Assembly (NCBI RefSeq): GCF_030254645.1
Contig: NZ_CP116346.1
Location: 4,195,001-4,259,000 of the forward strand
Reading direction: 5' to 3'
Source: Paucibacter sediminis
GTDB lineage: Bacteria > Pseudomonadota > Gammaproteobacteria > Burkholderiales > Burkholderiaceae_C
Length of the DNA stretch: 64,000 nucleotides
Part shown: in pieces, positions 8,176 through 15,979 of the stretch
Position numbering within the stretch: the stretch's first letter is position 1
Layout of the letters: every line of letters begins with the position of its first letter
Made by a program: the position numbers and the translations under genes
Notes under the pieces: generated by a model
The model's database searches: none
What the model saw: only the letters and a program-made list of their open reading frames with translations
What the model was told of the DNA's origin: nothing

Positions 8176-9108
8176 AACAGTTTGATTGCTCGCTTGTGCA
8201 TGCTGGTGGCCGCCCTGGGCGCGAGCTTGAGCCAGGCCCAGGCCGTGCACGCCGTGCAGGTGGCGCCGCAAACCTGGATGGTGCAGGGTGAATCGGCGCT
8301 GGGCTCCACCGCCAATCGCAATTTCATCTCCAACGCCGCCTTCGTCGTCACGCCCGAGGGCGTGCTGGTGGTGGATGCGCTGGGCTCGCCGGCGCTGGCG
8401 CAGGAGCTGATCCAGGAAATCCGCAAGATCACGCCGGCACCGATCCGCTATGTGGTGATGACGCATTACCACGCCGACCACATCTACGGCCTGCAGGCCC
8501 TCAAGGCCGCCGGTGCCCAGGTGATCGCACAGCAGGACGGGCAGATCTACCTGCATTCCGACACCGCCGCCCTGCGCCTCAAGGCCAGCCGCGAGGAGTT
8601 GTTCCCCTGGATCGACGAAAAGACCACGCTGGTGCCGGCGGACCGCTGGATCGCCGGCGCACTGACGTTGCGGATGGGCGGTCTGGACTTCCAGATCCAG
8701 CCGGTAGGCCCGGCCCACACGCCCGAGGACCTGGTGGTCTATGTGCCGCAGCTCAAGCTGCTGCTGGCCGGCGACATCGTGTTCCGCGGCCGCGTGCCCT
8801 TTGTGGGCCAGGCCGACAGCGGGCGCTGGATCGGCGCACTGGACAAGCTGCTGGCCTTCGACACCCAGGTGATCGTGCCCGGCCATGGCCCGGTGTCGAG
8901 CACCGCGCGCGAGGATCTGCAGATGACGCGCGACTACCTGGCCTTTCTGCGCCAGCGCATGGGTGAGGCGGCGCGCAATATGGAACCCTTCGAGGAAGCC
9001 TATGCGCGCACCGACTGGTCGCGCTTCGCCAAGCTGCCGCTGTTTGCCGCCGCCAACCGCATCAATGCCTACAACACCTATCTGCTGATGGAGCAGGAGG
9101 GGCGATGA
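8167..9108 (+). CDS. SoxH-like periplasmic metallo-beta-lactamase fold hydrolase
   Basis: A 313-residue exported protein (signal peptide to about residue 26) of the metallo-beta-lactamase superfamily. The binuclear metal site is complete: THYHADH (H100, H102, D104, H105), H184 in GPAHTPED, D203 in LLAGDIVF and H240 in VPGHGP. Similar proteins in sox clusters are called SoxH; their substrate is not established, and they are not antibiotic-resistance enzymes. No good ribosome site precedes 8167; a shorter start at 8200 would leave a weaker signal peptide. It overlaps the next gene by ATGA, so the two are translationally coupled. Confidence 0.85.
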   Translation: MRINSLIARLCMLVAALGASLSQAQAVHAVQVAPQTWMVQGESALGSTANRNFISNAAFVVTPEGVLVVDALGSPALAQELIQEIRKITPAPIRYVVMTHYHADHIYGLQALKAAGAQVIAQQDGQIYLHSDTAALRLKASREELFPWIDEKTTLVPADRWIAGALTLRMGGLDFQIQPVGPAHTPEDLVVYVPQLKLLLAGDIVFRGRVPFVGQADSGRWIGALDKLLAFDTQVIVPGHGPVSSTAREDLQMTRDYLAFLRQRMGEAARNMEPFEEAYARTDWSRFAKLPLFAAANRINAYNTYLLMEQEGR

Positions 9109-9581
9109 GGCGGCGCGCCTGTCTGTTCAGCCTGCTGGCGCTTGCAGCGCCGGCGGCCCTGGCCCTGCCGGCTACGCGCGGCGAGCTGGTGTCCTGGCCC
9201 GAGGTGCGTCTGCTGGACGGCCAGGCCTGGCAGGGCGCCCAGGGGCGCGCCGTGGTGCTGGTGTTCTGGTCACCCGATTGCGGTTTCTGCGAGCGCCACA
9301 ACGTCCATCTGGAGAAGCTCTGGCGCGCCGCGCAGGGCCAGGCGCTGACGGTGCTGGGCGTGGTGCGTTCGAGCGACGCGGCCGCCGTGGCCCGCCATGC
9401 GGCCGCACGCGGCTGGAGTTTTCCCAACACGCTGGACGCCGAGGCACTGGCCGCGGCGCTGAGCCGCCGCCGCTCGGTGCCTCTGACGGCGGTGGTGGAC
9501 CGCCGGGGCCGGCTCGTCGAGGTCGTGCCGGGCGAGATGTTCGAGGCTGATGTGCTGGCCTATCTGCGCCTGGCGCAGTAG
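9105..9581 (+). CDS. Periplasmic thioredoxin-like protein (SoxW/TlpA type)
   Basis: A 158-residue exported thioredoxin-fold protein. A signal peptide (to about residue 20) precedes the redox motif CGFC (C59-C62) in FWSPDCGFCERHN. The cis-proline position is in RRSVPLTAVVD, and a C-terminal helix follows. Sox-associated thioredoxins (SoxW, SoxS) keep SoxYZ cysteines reduced; that role is inferred from the operon with the SoxH-like gene. The start overlaps the preceding stop as ATGA. It ends 4 bases before the stop of the convergent AhpD-like gene. Confidence 0.82.
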   Translation: MRRRACLFSLLALAAPAALALPATRGELVSWPEVRLLDGQAWQGAQGRAVVLVFWSPDCGFCERHNVHLEKLWRAAQGQALTVLGVVRSSDAAAVARHAAARGWSFPNTLDAEALAAALSRRRSVPLTAVVDRRGRLVEVVPGEMFEADVLAYLRLAQ

Positions 9582-9585
9582 CGCC

Positions 9586-9948
9586 TTATTGGCCCGGCGT
9601 GGCGCCCGGCCCGCCGAACTCCTCGAAGGCCTGCAAAGCCTGGGCCGCGTACATCAGCGAAGGCCCGCCGCCCATATAGATGCACATGCCCAGCATGTCC
9701 TCGAATTCGGCGCGGCTGCAGCCCAGCTTGACCAGCGCCTCGGCATGAAAGCCGACGCAGGGATCGCAGCGCGAGGCCACCGACAGCGCCATGGCGATCA
9801 ACTCCTTGGTCTTCTTGTCCAGCGTGCCGTCGCGCGTGGCCGCCTGCGCCAGCGCCGAAAAGCCGCGGGTGGTGTCGGGGATGTCGGCACGCAGCTTGGC
9901 CAGCGAAGCGGAAACCTCGGCAGTGATGGCGCGGTAGGACTTGCTCAT
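9586..9948 (-). CDS. AhpD-like (carboxymuconolactone decarboxylase family) protein
   Basis: A 120-residue cytoplasmic helical protein with the AhpD-type thiol motif C61-D-P-C64-V-G-F-H68. Family members with this motif act as thiol-disulfide or peroxide-linked reductants. The start MSKSYRAITAEV is the first plausible one; the frame is open further upstream, but that part covers the promoter. It is divergent from the cytochrome gene at 10087, and the spacer holds two copies of the island's shared motif. A role in persulfide or peroxide chemistry is inferred; the substrate is unknown. Confidence 0.8.
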   Translation of the reverse strand: MSKSYRAITAEVSASLAKLRADIPDTTRGFSALAQAATRDGTLDKKTKELIAMALSVASRCDPCVGFHAEALVKLGCSRAEFEDMLGMCIYMGGGPSLMYAAQALQAFEEFGGPGATPGQ

Positions 9949-9961
9949 GCGATGGTCTTTA

Positions 9962-9988
9962 AAATAAGCGAATGCGCATATATTCGCT
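9962..9988. promoter_or_regulatory. Candidate ArsR operator, site 3, with perfect inverted repeat
   Basis: AAATA-AGCGAAT-GCGCATA fits the shared pattern. The same stretch also contains a perfect 7-base inverted repeat, AGCGAAT (9967-9973) and ATTCGCT (9982-9988), with 8 bases between. It lies 14 to 40 bases upstream of the AhpD-like start at 9948. Confidence 0.55.
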
Positions 9989-10041
9989 GGCGACCGGCCC
10001 GGCCGCCTTGAGCCAAGGCAAAGTCTGGTGCGCAGATGAAA

Positions 10042-10060
10042 TATCATCGTGCGCGGATAA
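10042..10060. promoter_or_regulatory. Candidate ArsR operator, site 4
   Basis: ATATC-ATCGTGC-GCGGATA fits the shared pattern and ends 26 bases before the ATG of the cytochrome gene at 10087, a position where a bound repressor would block its promoter. Confidence 0.5.
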
Positions 10061-10086
10061 ATGGAAGCAATTGAACTGGAGACACG

Positions 10087-10404
10087 ATGACGAGCAAACC
10101 CTACGCCCTGGCGCTCAGCCTGGTGGCCCTGCTGGCCAGCCCCTTGGCACATGCCAATCTGGCGCTGGCCCAGAAGAATTCATGCATGGCCTGCCATGCG
10201 GTGGACAAGAAGCTGGTGGGCCCGGCCTATGCCGAGGTGGCGAAGAAATATGCCGGCCAGGCCGACGCCGTCGACAAGCTCAGCGCCAGCATCAAGGCCG
10301 GCGGCTCGGGTAAATGGGGCCCGGTGCCGATGCCGGCCCAGGCCGCGCTCAGCGATGCCGACGCCAAGACGCTGGCGGCCTGGGTGCTTGGCGGCGCCAA
10401 GTAA
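10087..10404 (+). CDS. Cytochrome c551/c552-type monohaem cytochrome
   Basis: A small exported class I cytochrome of 105 residues with a signal peptide (to about residue 23), haem site CMACH at 33-37 and a probable axial methionine M82 in GPVPMPAQ. The mature protein of about 82 residues is typical of c551/c552 electron shuttles between periplasmic dehydrogenases and oxidases. TGGAGACACG before the ATG gives a ribosome site. The second cytochrome gene starts 44 bases after its stop, so the two probably share a transcript. The physiological donor is not known from sequence. Confidence 0.88.
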   Translation: MTSKPYALALSLVALLASPLAHANLALAQKNSCMACHAVDKKLVGPAYAEVAKKYAGQADAVDKLSASIKAGGSGKWGPVPMPAQAALSDADAKTLAAWVLGGAK

Positions 10405-10448
10405 GCGCAATACCATGGTCGCCCAGCCGCGATGACCGGGAGCAGGCC

Positions 10449-10793
10449 ATGAAGATCGCCAAATTTGCCATGCTTGCGGCCGCCTTGTGCGCCGCTGGCC
10501 CGCTGGCCTGGCATGCCAGCGCTCAATCCAGCGACGACGCCAGCATCTTCAAGGATGCCGATCTGGCCCTGGGTCAGAAGCTGATCCAGGAGCATCGCTG
10601 CGCCGAATGCCATGCGCGCAAGTTCGGCGGCGATGGCTCGGCGGTCTATCGGCCGCTGGAGCGTGTCAAGACCGCCGGCAGCCTGCGCGGCATGGTGGAG
10701 CAGTGCAATACCGAGCTCAATCTGGGCATGTTTCCCGAGGAAGTGAGCGCGGTGGCGGCGGTGCTCAACAAGCAGCATTACAGGTTCAAGTGA
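10449..10793 (+). CDS. Small exported monohaem cytochrome c
   Basis: A 114-residue exported protein with a signal peptide ending at WHASA (about residue 25) and a single haem motif CAECH at 51-55 near the start of the mature chain. Possible axial methionines are M82 and M94. It is not an obvious member of a named Sox cytochrome family. The ATG at 10449 is preceded by GGAGCAGG; the frame is open further upstream inside the preceding gene, but only this start gives a signal peptide. The first and third haem-motif residues are standard, so haem attachment by the Ccm system is expected. Confidence 0.82.
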   Translation: MKIAKFAMLAAALCAAGPLAWHASAQSSDDASIFKDADLALGQKLIQEHRCAECHARKFGGDGSAVYRPLERVKTAGSLRGMVEQCNTELNLGMFPEEVSAVAAVLNKQHYRFK

Positions 10794-10819
10794 GCCGCCC
10801 CTAGCTTCGCGCCACGCTT

Positions 10820-10838
10820 ATATCCGTTCTTGCGAATA
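10820..10838. promoter_or_regulatory. Candidate ArsR operator, site 5 (autoregulatory)
   Basis: ATATC-CGTTCTT-GCGAATA fits the shared pattern and lies 10 bases before the GTG (10849), or 31 before the ATG (10870), of the arsR gene. ArsR-family genes are usually autoregulated from a site overlapping their promoter. Confidence 0.55.
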
Positions 10839-10848
10839 CAATCGGCGC

Positions 10849-11226
10849 GTGCCACTCTCAGAAGCCGCCATGGAAGACCGTCCGCCCGAAGACAAGGTTT
10901 TCGAATCTGTCGCCGAACTGTTCTCGCTCTTGTCCACGCCGATCCGGCTGAAGATCATCAGCGCGGTCTGCCATGGCGAGAAGAATGTGTCGGAGCTGCT
11001 GGAAGCGATCGAGACCACGCAGCCCAATATGTCGCAGCATCTCTCCACGCTCTACCGCAGCGGCGTGCTGTCCAAGCGCCGCGAGGGCACGCAGATCTAC
11101 TACCGGCTGCAGAGCGAGCGCGTCGCCGCGCTGTGCCGCGCCGTCTGCACCCAGGTGGCGATCGAACTCGATCCGGCCGCCGAGATCGAGGTCAAGGAAC
11201 GGCTGATGCCGGCAGCGGCACGCTGA
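10849..11226 (+). CDS. ArsR-family regulator, probable persulfide sensor of the sulfur island
   Basis: A winged-helix repressor of 125 residues from the GTG at 10849, or 118 from the ATG at 10870. The recognition helix is in TTQPNMSQHLSTLYRSG and the wing in KRREGTQIYYRL. C41 (SAVCHGEK, end of helix 2) and C96/C100 (ALCRAVC, C-terminal helix) lie where SqrR and BigR carry the cysteine pair that forms a sulfur bridge and releases DNA. ArsR-family SoxR proteins regulate sox genes in other proteobacteria. It is the last gene of the sulfur island and probably controls the five motif sites described here; that link is inference. Confidence 0.88.
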   Translation: MPLSEAAMEDRPPEDKVFESVAELFSLLSTPIRLKIISAVCHGEKNVSELLEAIETTQPNMSQHLSTLYRSGVLSKRREGTQIYYRLQSERVAALCRAVCTQVAIELDPAAEIEVKERLMPAAAR

Positions 11227-11238
11227 ACCAGGGGAAAC

Positions 11239-11982
11239 TCAGCCCCTCTCGTCGCTGCGCAGGGTCGCCTGCAGCAGCGCCAGATCCAGACGCGCGCGCT
11301 GCGGCTCGACCTGCAGCAGCACCCCCTGGCGCCGGAGCGCGCTGATGGCGCGGCTGGCCGTCTCCATGCTCATATTGAGCATCGCACCGATATCGCCACG
11401 CGTGGGCAGCCAGATCCAGGGTTGCTGCTCATCGCCCTGGGCGTATTGGCTCAGCTTGTGCACCAGGCGCAGCACGCGGCGTTGTGCCGGCCCCATCGAC
11501 AGCTCTGCCAACCATTCCTCCGCTTGCGCAAGTGCATGTTGCCAGCGCTGCATCAGTGCGGTTGCCAGACCGACATGCGACTGGCTCAACTCGGCCACCA
11601 GGCCGCGCGGAATGCGGCAGACCTCCAGCGGCGTGCTGGCCAGTGCGGTACTGCCATAGGGCTGCTTGAGCAGCGCCTCCAGGCCGATCAGATCGCCGCG
11701 CCCGGCCAGCCTCACCACCCGGCGTTCGCCGCTGGCGTTGACGCGCTCCAGCCGCACCACGCCCGAGCGCACGGTGAAGAGCGCTCCGGCTTGCTGACCG
11801 ATGTCGTACAGGGCCTGACCGGGCTCCAGCCGCTGTGCGGCGATATGCACATGGATACAGTCCAGCGCCTGCTCCGACAGCGTGCCGAACAGCGCCAGGC
11901 GCCGCAGCTCGCAGCGCGCGCAGGCCTGCGCCTGCGGATGCACGGGGCCTTGCCGATGGAGTGAGACGACGGCGGCGTGCAT
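11239..11982 (-). CDS. Crp/Fnr-family transcription regulator
   Basis: A 247-residue regulator with a cyclic-nucleotide-binding-type domain (about 30-150) and a C-terminal helix-turn-helix (TRGDIGAMLNMSMETASRAISAL). The N-terminus has C21-A-R-C24, and C122 lies in the beta-barrel; these match three of the four iron-sulfur cysteines of E. coli FNR. The position of FNR's C29 is alanine, so a classical FNR cluster looks incomplete; C42 is nearby but out of register. It is the last gene of the run from the RND adaptor, 21 bases after the OsmC gene, and convergent with arsR. Confidence 0.88.
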   Translation of the reverse strand: MHAAVVSLHRQGPVHPQAQACARCELRRLALFGTLSEQALDCIHVHIAAQRLEPGQALYDIGQQAGALFTVRSGVVRLERVNASGERRVVRLAGRGDLIGLEALLKQPYGSTALASTPLEVCRIPRGLVAELSQSHVGLATALMQRWQHALAQAEEWLAELSMGPAQRRVLRLVHKLSQYAQGDEQQPWIWLPTRGDIGAMLNMSMETASRAISALRRQGVLLQVEPQRARLDLALLQATLRSDERG

Positions 11983-12003
11983 GTCGGGCTCAGCGGGCGC
12001 GCT

Positions 12004-12450
12004 TCATTTCAGGCGCTGCGCGTCGGCGTCCCAGACCTGCACCTCCACCGGGAAGCCCTGGCCGACGCTCTGCGTGACGGTGCAGAAGCTCTCGAACTGC
12101 GCCAGCACGCGGTCCAGATGCTGCAGCTGCGCGGCGGGCACGCCCAGGTGCAGCTGCGCCTGCATGGCCAGCACGCGCAAGCGCCCCTCGGCATTGCGGC
12201 CGACCTCCGCGCTGACGCGGCAGCTCAGCGGCTCGGGCGCCTGCTTGTACTTGCGCAGCGCGAACAGCAGCGAATCGCTGAGGCAGTTGGCCACCGCGCT
12301 GCACAGCAGCTGCACCGGCGAAGGGCCCAGGCCGCTGCCCATCGGCGGCGGCTCGTCGCACAGCAGCTCGGGCAGGGTGCCGCCAAAGCTGGCCTTGAAG
12401 CAGTAGTCCTGCTGCTGCCGGAGTTCGATGCTGATGATTTCCTTGTCCAT
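12004..12450 (-). CDS. OsmC-family protein
   Basis: A 148-residue OsmC/YhfA-family protein. The conserved cysteine pair is C56 (SAVANCLSDSLL) and C123 (FCTVTQSVGQG), as in thiol-dependent organic hydroperoxide reductases. Some OsmC proteins also reduce persulfides and polysulfides. The ATG at 12450 is preceded by CAGGAAGCC. It lies between the DUF2892 gene (29-base gap) and the Crp/Fnr gene (21-base gap) on the same strand, so it is probably in the RND operon. A protective role against reactive sulfur or peroxides is inferred. Confidence 0.88.
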   Translation of the reverse strand: MDKEIISIELRQQQDYCFKASFGGTLPELLCDEPPPMGSGLGPSPVQLLCSAVANCLSDSLLFALRKYKQAPEPLSCRVSAEVGRNAEGRLRVLAMQAQLHLGVPAAQLQHLDRVLAQFESFCTVTQSVGQGFPVEVQVWDADAQRLK

Positions 12451-12479
12451 GCTGGCTTCCTGGTGTGGCGCGGACGATC

Positions 12480-12689
12480 TTAGTCGCCGCGCTTGAGGCC
12501 CAGCTTGGCGAAGATGCTTTCCATCAGGCACCAGCGCGTGAAGCCGCTTTGCAGCAGGTTCACGCCCACGAAGGCGGTGAAGGCCAGCCACCAGGCTGAA
12601 ACAAACAGCGGGCTGCCCGGGATGCCCAGGGCCAGCGACAGCAGGATGAAGCTGCCGGCGACGATGCGAACGACTTGCCAAGTGCTCAT
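12480..12689 (-). CDS. DUF2892 (YgaP-like) small membrane protein
   Basis: A 69-residue protein with two hydrophobic segments (about 7-23 and 31-46) and the family's LLQSGFTRWCLMESIFAKLGL ending, matching the C-terminal membrane domain of the rhodanese YgaP. In YgaP the rhodanese and membrane parts are one chain. Here a separate rhodanese gene lies 5 kb away on the other arm of the same divergent module (17568). The ribosome site AGGAGTACACC precedes the ATG. Confidence 0.85.
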   Translation of the reverse strand: MSTWQVVRIVAGSFILLSLALGIPGSPLFVSAWWLAFTAFVGVNLLQSGFTRWCLMESIFAKLGLKRGD

Positions 12690-12727
12690 GGTGTACTCCT
12701 AGAGTGGTTGTGAGATAGGGAACGGGA

Positions 12728-15700
12728 TCAGGCGGGCAACAGCAAGTGCAGGCGCTTGCGGTAGGCCATGTAGTAAAGGGTCGGGATCACCACCAGGGTC
12801 AGGATGGTGGAGACGAAGATGCCGAAGATCAGCGAGATCGCGAGGCCGTTGAAGATCGGGTCATCGAGGATGAAGAAGGCGCCCATCATGGCGGCCAGCC
12901 CGGTCAGCATGATGGGCTGGGCACGCGTGATGGCCGAGCTGACGATGGCGCGCTCAAACACCATGCCCTCGCGCAGCTGCAGATTGATGAAGTCCACCAG
13001 CAGGATGGAGTTGCGCACGATGATGCCGGCCAGCGCGATCATGCCGATCATGCTGGTGGCGGTGTATTGCGCGCCCAGCAGGGCGTGGCCGGGCATCACG
13101 CCGATGATGGTGAGCGGGATCGGCGCCATGATGATGAGCGGCGTCAGGTAGGAGCCGAACTGCGCCACCACCAGCAGATAGATCAACACCAGGCCCACCG
13201 CATAGGCCGCGCCCATGTCGCGGAAGGTCTCGTAGGTGATCTGCCATTCGCCGTCCCATTTGATCGCGTAGCCGCGGTAGGCATCGGCCGGCTGGCTGAT
13301 GAAATGCTCGGCCAGCGGGGCGCCGTCGGGGGCCTTGATCTTGGCGAGCTCGCTGCGCATGCCGAACATGCCGTAGAGCGGGCTGTCGATCTTGCCGGCC
13401 ATGTCGGCCACCACCATGTTCAGCGGCAGCAGGTCCTTGTGATAGACGGGCTGCTCGCGCAGCGTATCGCTCACCGTCACCAGCTCGCGGATCGGCACCA
13501 GCTTGCCGTTGCTCGCGCGCATCGAGAGCGAGAGCAGGGCGTTCAGGTCGCCCTGCGATTCGGGCGCCAGCTGCAGCATGGCCGCGGCCGGGTACTTGCT
13601 CTGGTCGTGCAGATAGCTCACCGCCTCGCCGGCCTGGGCCGTGCGCAGGGTGCTGACGATGGCCTGCTGCGGCACGCCCAGCAGCGCGGCCTTGCGGCGG
13701 TCCACCAGCAGCAGCTTGCGCGGCGCCGCGGCGATGCTGCTGTCGTCCACGTCGACCAGGCCGGCCTGCTTGTCGAACAGGGCGCGCACCGCCTTGGCCA
13801 CCTGCTGGCGGCCCTCGGCCTCGGGGCCGTAGATCTCGGCCACGATGGGCGAGAGCACCGGCGGGCCGGGCGGCACCTCCACCACCTTGACGTTCGCGCC
13901 GAAGCGCTGGCCGATCGCCTGCAGCGCCGGGCGCACGCGCGTGGCGATGGCATGGCTCTGCTCATGGCGGGCATGCTTGTCCACCAGATTCACCTGGATG
14001 TCGCCCTGCTCGCTGCCGGCGCGCAGATAGTACTGGCGCACCAGGCCGTTGAAATTGATGGGCGCGGCGGTGCCGGCATAGGCCTGGTAGTCGGTCACCT
14101 CGGGCACGCTGGCCAGGTGCGCGCCGAGCTCGTGCAACACCGCCGCGGTCTGCTCCAGCGGCGTGCCGGCCGGCATGTCCACCACCACCTGGAACTCGGA
14201 CTTGTTGTCGAAGGGCAGCATCTTCAAGAGCACCAGACCGGCCGCCGGCAAGGCCAGCGAAACGACGATCAGGCCGGCGATGCCAAGGCCCAGCCAGCTG
14301 CGGTTGCGGCCGCCGCGCTGGCTGTCCAGCAGCGGCGCAAAAACGCGCTCGAACAGCGGCGCCAGCTTGGCGGAGAGGCCATGCAGGGCATGCGGGTCGG
14401 CATGTGCATCGGCGGGCAGGGCCTTCATCCAGATGCGCGCCAGCCAGGGCGTGACGACGAAGGCGATCGCCAGCGACAAGAGCATGCCCATGCTGGCATT
14501 GATGGGGATGGGGCTCATGTACGGGCCCATCAGACCCGAGACGAAGGCCATCGGCAGCAGCGCGGCGATCACCGTCAGCGTGGCCAGGATGGTGGGGCCG
14601 CCCACCTCGTCCACCGCGCCGGGGATCAGCTCCCTGAGGCTGCGGCCGGGGAAGAGCTGCTGGTGGCGGTGGATGTTCTCCACCACCACGATGGCGTCGT
14701 CCACCAGGATGCCGATCGAGAAGATCAGCGCGAACAGCGAGACGCGGTTCAGCGTGAAGCCCCAGGCCCAGGAGGCGAACAGGGTGACGGTGAGCGTCAG
14801 GATCACCGCGGTGCCGACGATGGCGGCCTCGCGCCGGCCCAGCGCGATGAAGACCAGGGCCACCACCGAGGCGGTGGCGAACAACAGCTTCTGGATCAGC
14901 TTGCCGGCCTTGTCATTCGCGGTAGCGCCGTAGTTGCGCGTCTCGGCCACCGACACCTCGGCCGGGATCACGGTGTTGCGCAGCCCCTCGACGCGCTGCA
15001 TCACCGCATTCGCCACATCGATGGCGTTCTCGCCCGCCTTCTTGGTGATGGCGATGGTGACGGCCGGGTACTCCTGGCCCTTGCCATCCACCTTCTCGCC
15101 ATGCCAGACATAACGGCTGGGCGTGAGCGGGCCGTCTTCCACCGTGGCCACGTCGCGCAGGAACACCGGCTTGCCGGACTGCACGCCGACGATCAATTCG
15201 GCCACATCGCGGGCGTCGGTCAGGAAGGGTCCGGCCTCCAGCGCAATCGCCTGGTTGTTCTGCAACAAATCGCCCAGCGGCAGGCCCAGATTGGCCGACT
15301 GCAAGGCCTGGCGCAGCTCGGCCACCGTCAGGCCGCTGCCGTTCAGGCGCGCCGGGTCGATCTGCACGCGCAGCGCGCGGCCCGGGCCGCCGATGCTCGT
15401 GACCTCGCGCGTGCCGGGCACGCGCTTGAGTTCGATCTCCATGCTGTGCGCCACGCGCTCGAGGTCGAAGGCGCCGGTCTGGGCCTGCTTGGCGTACAGG
15501 GTCAGCGTCACGATGGGCACATCGTCAATGCCCTTGGGCTTGATGATGGGGGGCAGCACGCCCAGGTTCTGCGGCAGCCAGTCGGCATTCGCGGCCACGG
15601 TGTCGTGCAGGCGCACCAGCGCCTCGGTGCGCGGCACGCCCACCTTGAACTGCACCGTCAGCACCGCCAGCCCGGGGCGCGACACCGACATCACATGCTC

Positions 15701-15970
15701 GATGCCGGCAATCTGCGCCAGCACCTGTTCGGCCGGCGTGGCCACCATCTGCTCCACGTCCCTGGCACTCGCGCCAGGGAAGGGGATCAGCACATTGGCC
15801 ATGGTGACGTTGATCTGCGGCTCCTCCTCGCGCGGCGTCACCAGCACCGCGAAGATGCCCAGCAACAGGGCCACCAGGGCCAGCAAGGGGGTGATCTGGG
15901 CCGACTGGAAGAAGGCGGCGATGCGCCCGGAGGCGCCCAGGCGGTTCGGCGTGGCGTGCGATGTATTCAT
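12728..15970 (-). CDS. RND-family efflux pump, inner-membrane subunit
   Basis: A 1080-residue proton-driven RND transporter with the family layout: one N-terminal membrane segment (about 28-48), a large periplasmic loop, a block of membrane segments, a second loop and a final membrane block. The conserved acidic pair of the proton relay is in GILVDDAIVVVENIHRH. It pairs with the adaptor encoded 9 bases upstream. No outer-membrane factor is in this operon, so it must use one encoded elsewhere. Family comparison places it in the HAE-type drug/metabolite branch rather than CzcA-type metal pumps, but the substrate cannot be read from sequence. Its neighbours suggest sulfur stress. Confidence 0.92.
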   Translation of the reverse strand: MNTSHATPNRLGASGRIAAFFQSAQITPLLALVALLLGIFAVLVTPREEEPQINVTMANVLIPFPGASARDVEQMVATPAEQVLAQIAGIEHVMSVSRPGLAVLTVQFKVGVPRTEALVRLHDTVAANADWLPQNLGVLPPIIKPKGIDDVPIVTLTLYAKQAQTGAFDLERVAHSMEIELKRVPGTREVTSIGGPGRALRVQIDPARLNGSGLTVAELRQALQSANLGLPLGDLLQNNQAIALEAGPFLTDARDVAELIVGVQSGKPVFLRDVATVEDGPLTPSRYVWHGEKVDGKGQEYPAVTIAITKKAGENAIDVANAVMQRVEGLRNTVIPAEVSVAETRNYGATANDKAGKLIQKLLFATASVVALVFIALGRREAAIVGTAVILTLTVTLFASWAWGFTLNRVSLFALIFSIGILVDDAIVVVENIHRHQQLFPGRSLRELIPGAVDEVGGPTILATLTVIAALLPMAFVSGLMGPYMSPIPINASMGMLLSLAIAFVVTPWLARIWMKALPADAHADPHALHGLSAKLAPLFERVFAPLLDSQRGGRNRSWLGLGIAGLIVVSLALPAAGLVLLKMLPFDNKSEFQVVVDMPAGTPLEQTAAVLHELGAHLASVPEVTDYQAYAGTAAPINFNGLVRQYYLRAGSEQGDIQVNLVDKHARHEQSHAIATRVRPALQAIGQRFGANVKVVEVPPGPPVLSPIVAEIYGPEAEGRQQVAKAVRALFDKQAGLVDVDDSSIAAAPRKLLLVDRRKAALLGVPQQAIVSTLRTAQAGEAVSYLHDQSKYPAAAMLQLAPESQGDLNALLSLSMRASNGKLVPIRELVTVSDTLREQPVYHKDLLPLNMVVADMAGKIDSPLYGMFGMRSELAKIKAPDGAPLAEHFISQPADAYRGYAIKWDGEWQITYETFRDMGAAYAVGLVLIYLLVVAQFGSYLTPLIIMAPIPLTIIGVMPGHALLGAQYTATSMIGMIALAGIIVRNSILLVDFINLQLREGMVFERAIVSSAITRAQPIMLTGLAAMMGAFFILDDPIFNGLAISLIFGIFVSTILTLVVIPTLYYMAYRKRLHLLLPA

Positions 15971-15979
15971 GGCCAGTCC

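Noticed and set aside
8167-9108. Metallo-beta-lactamase fold protein as a resistance gene
   Set aside because: The metal site is generic to the superfamily and the context is sulfur oxidation; it resembles SoxH rather than a beta-lactamase.
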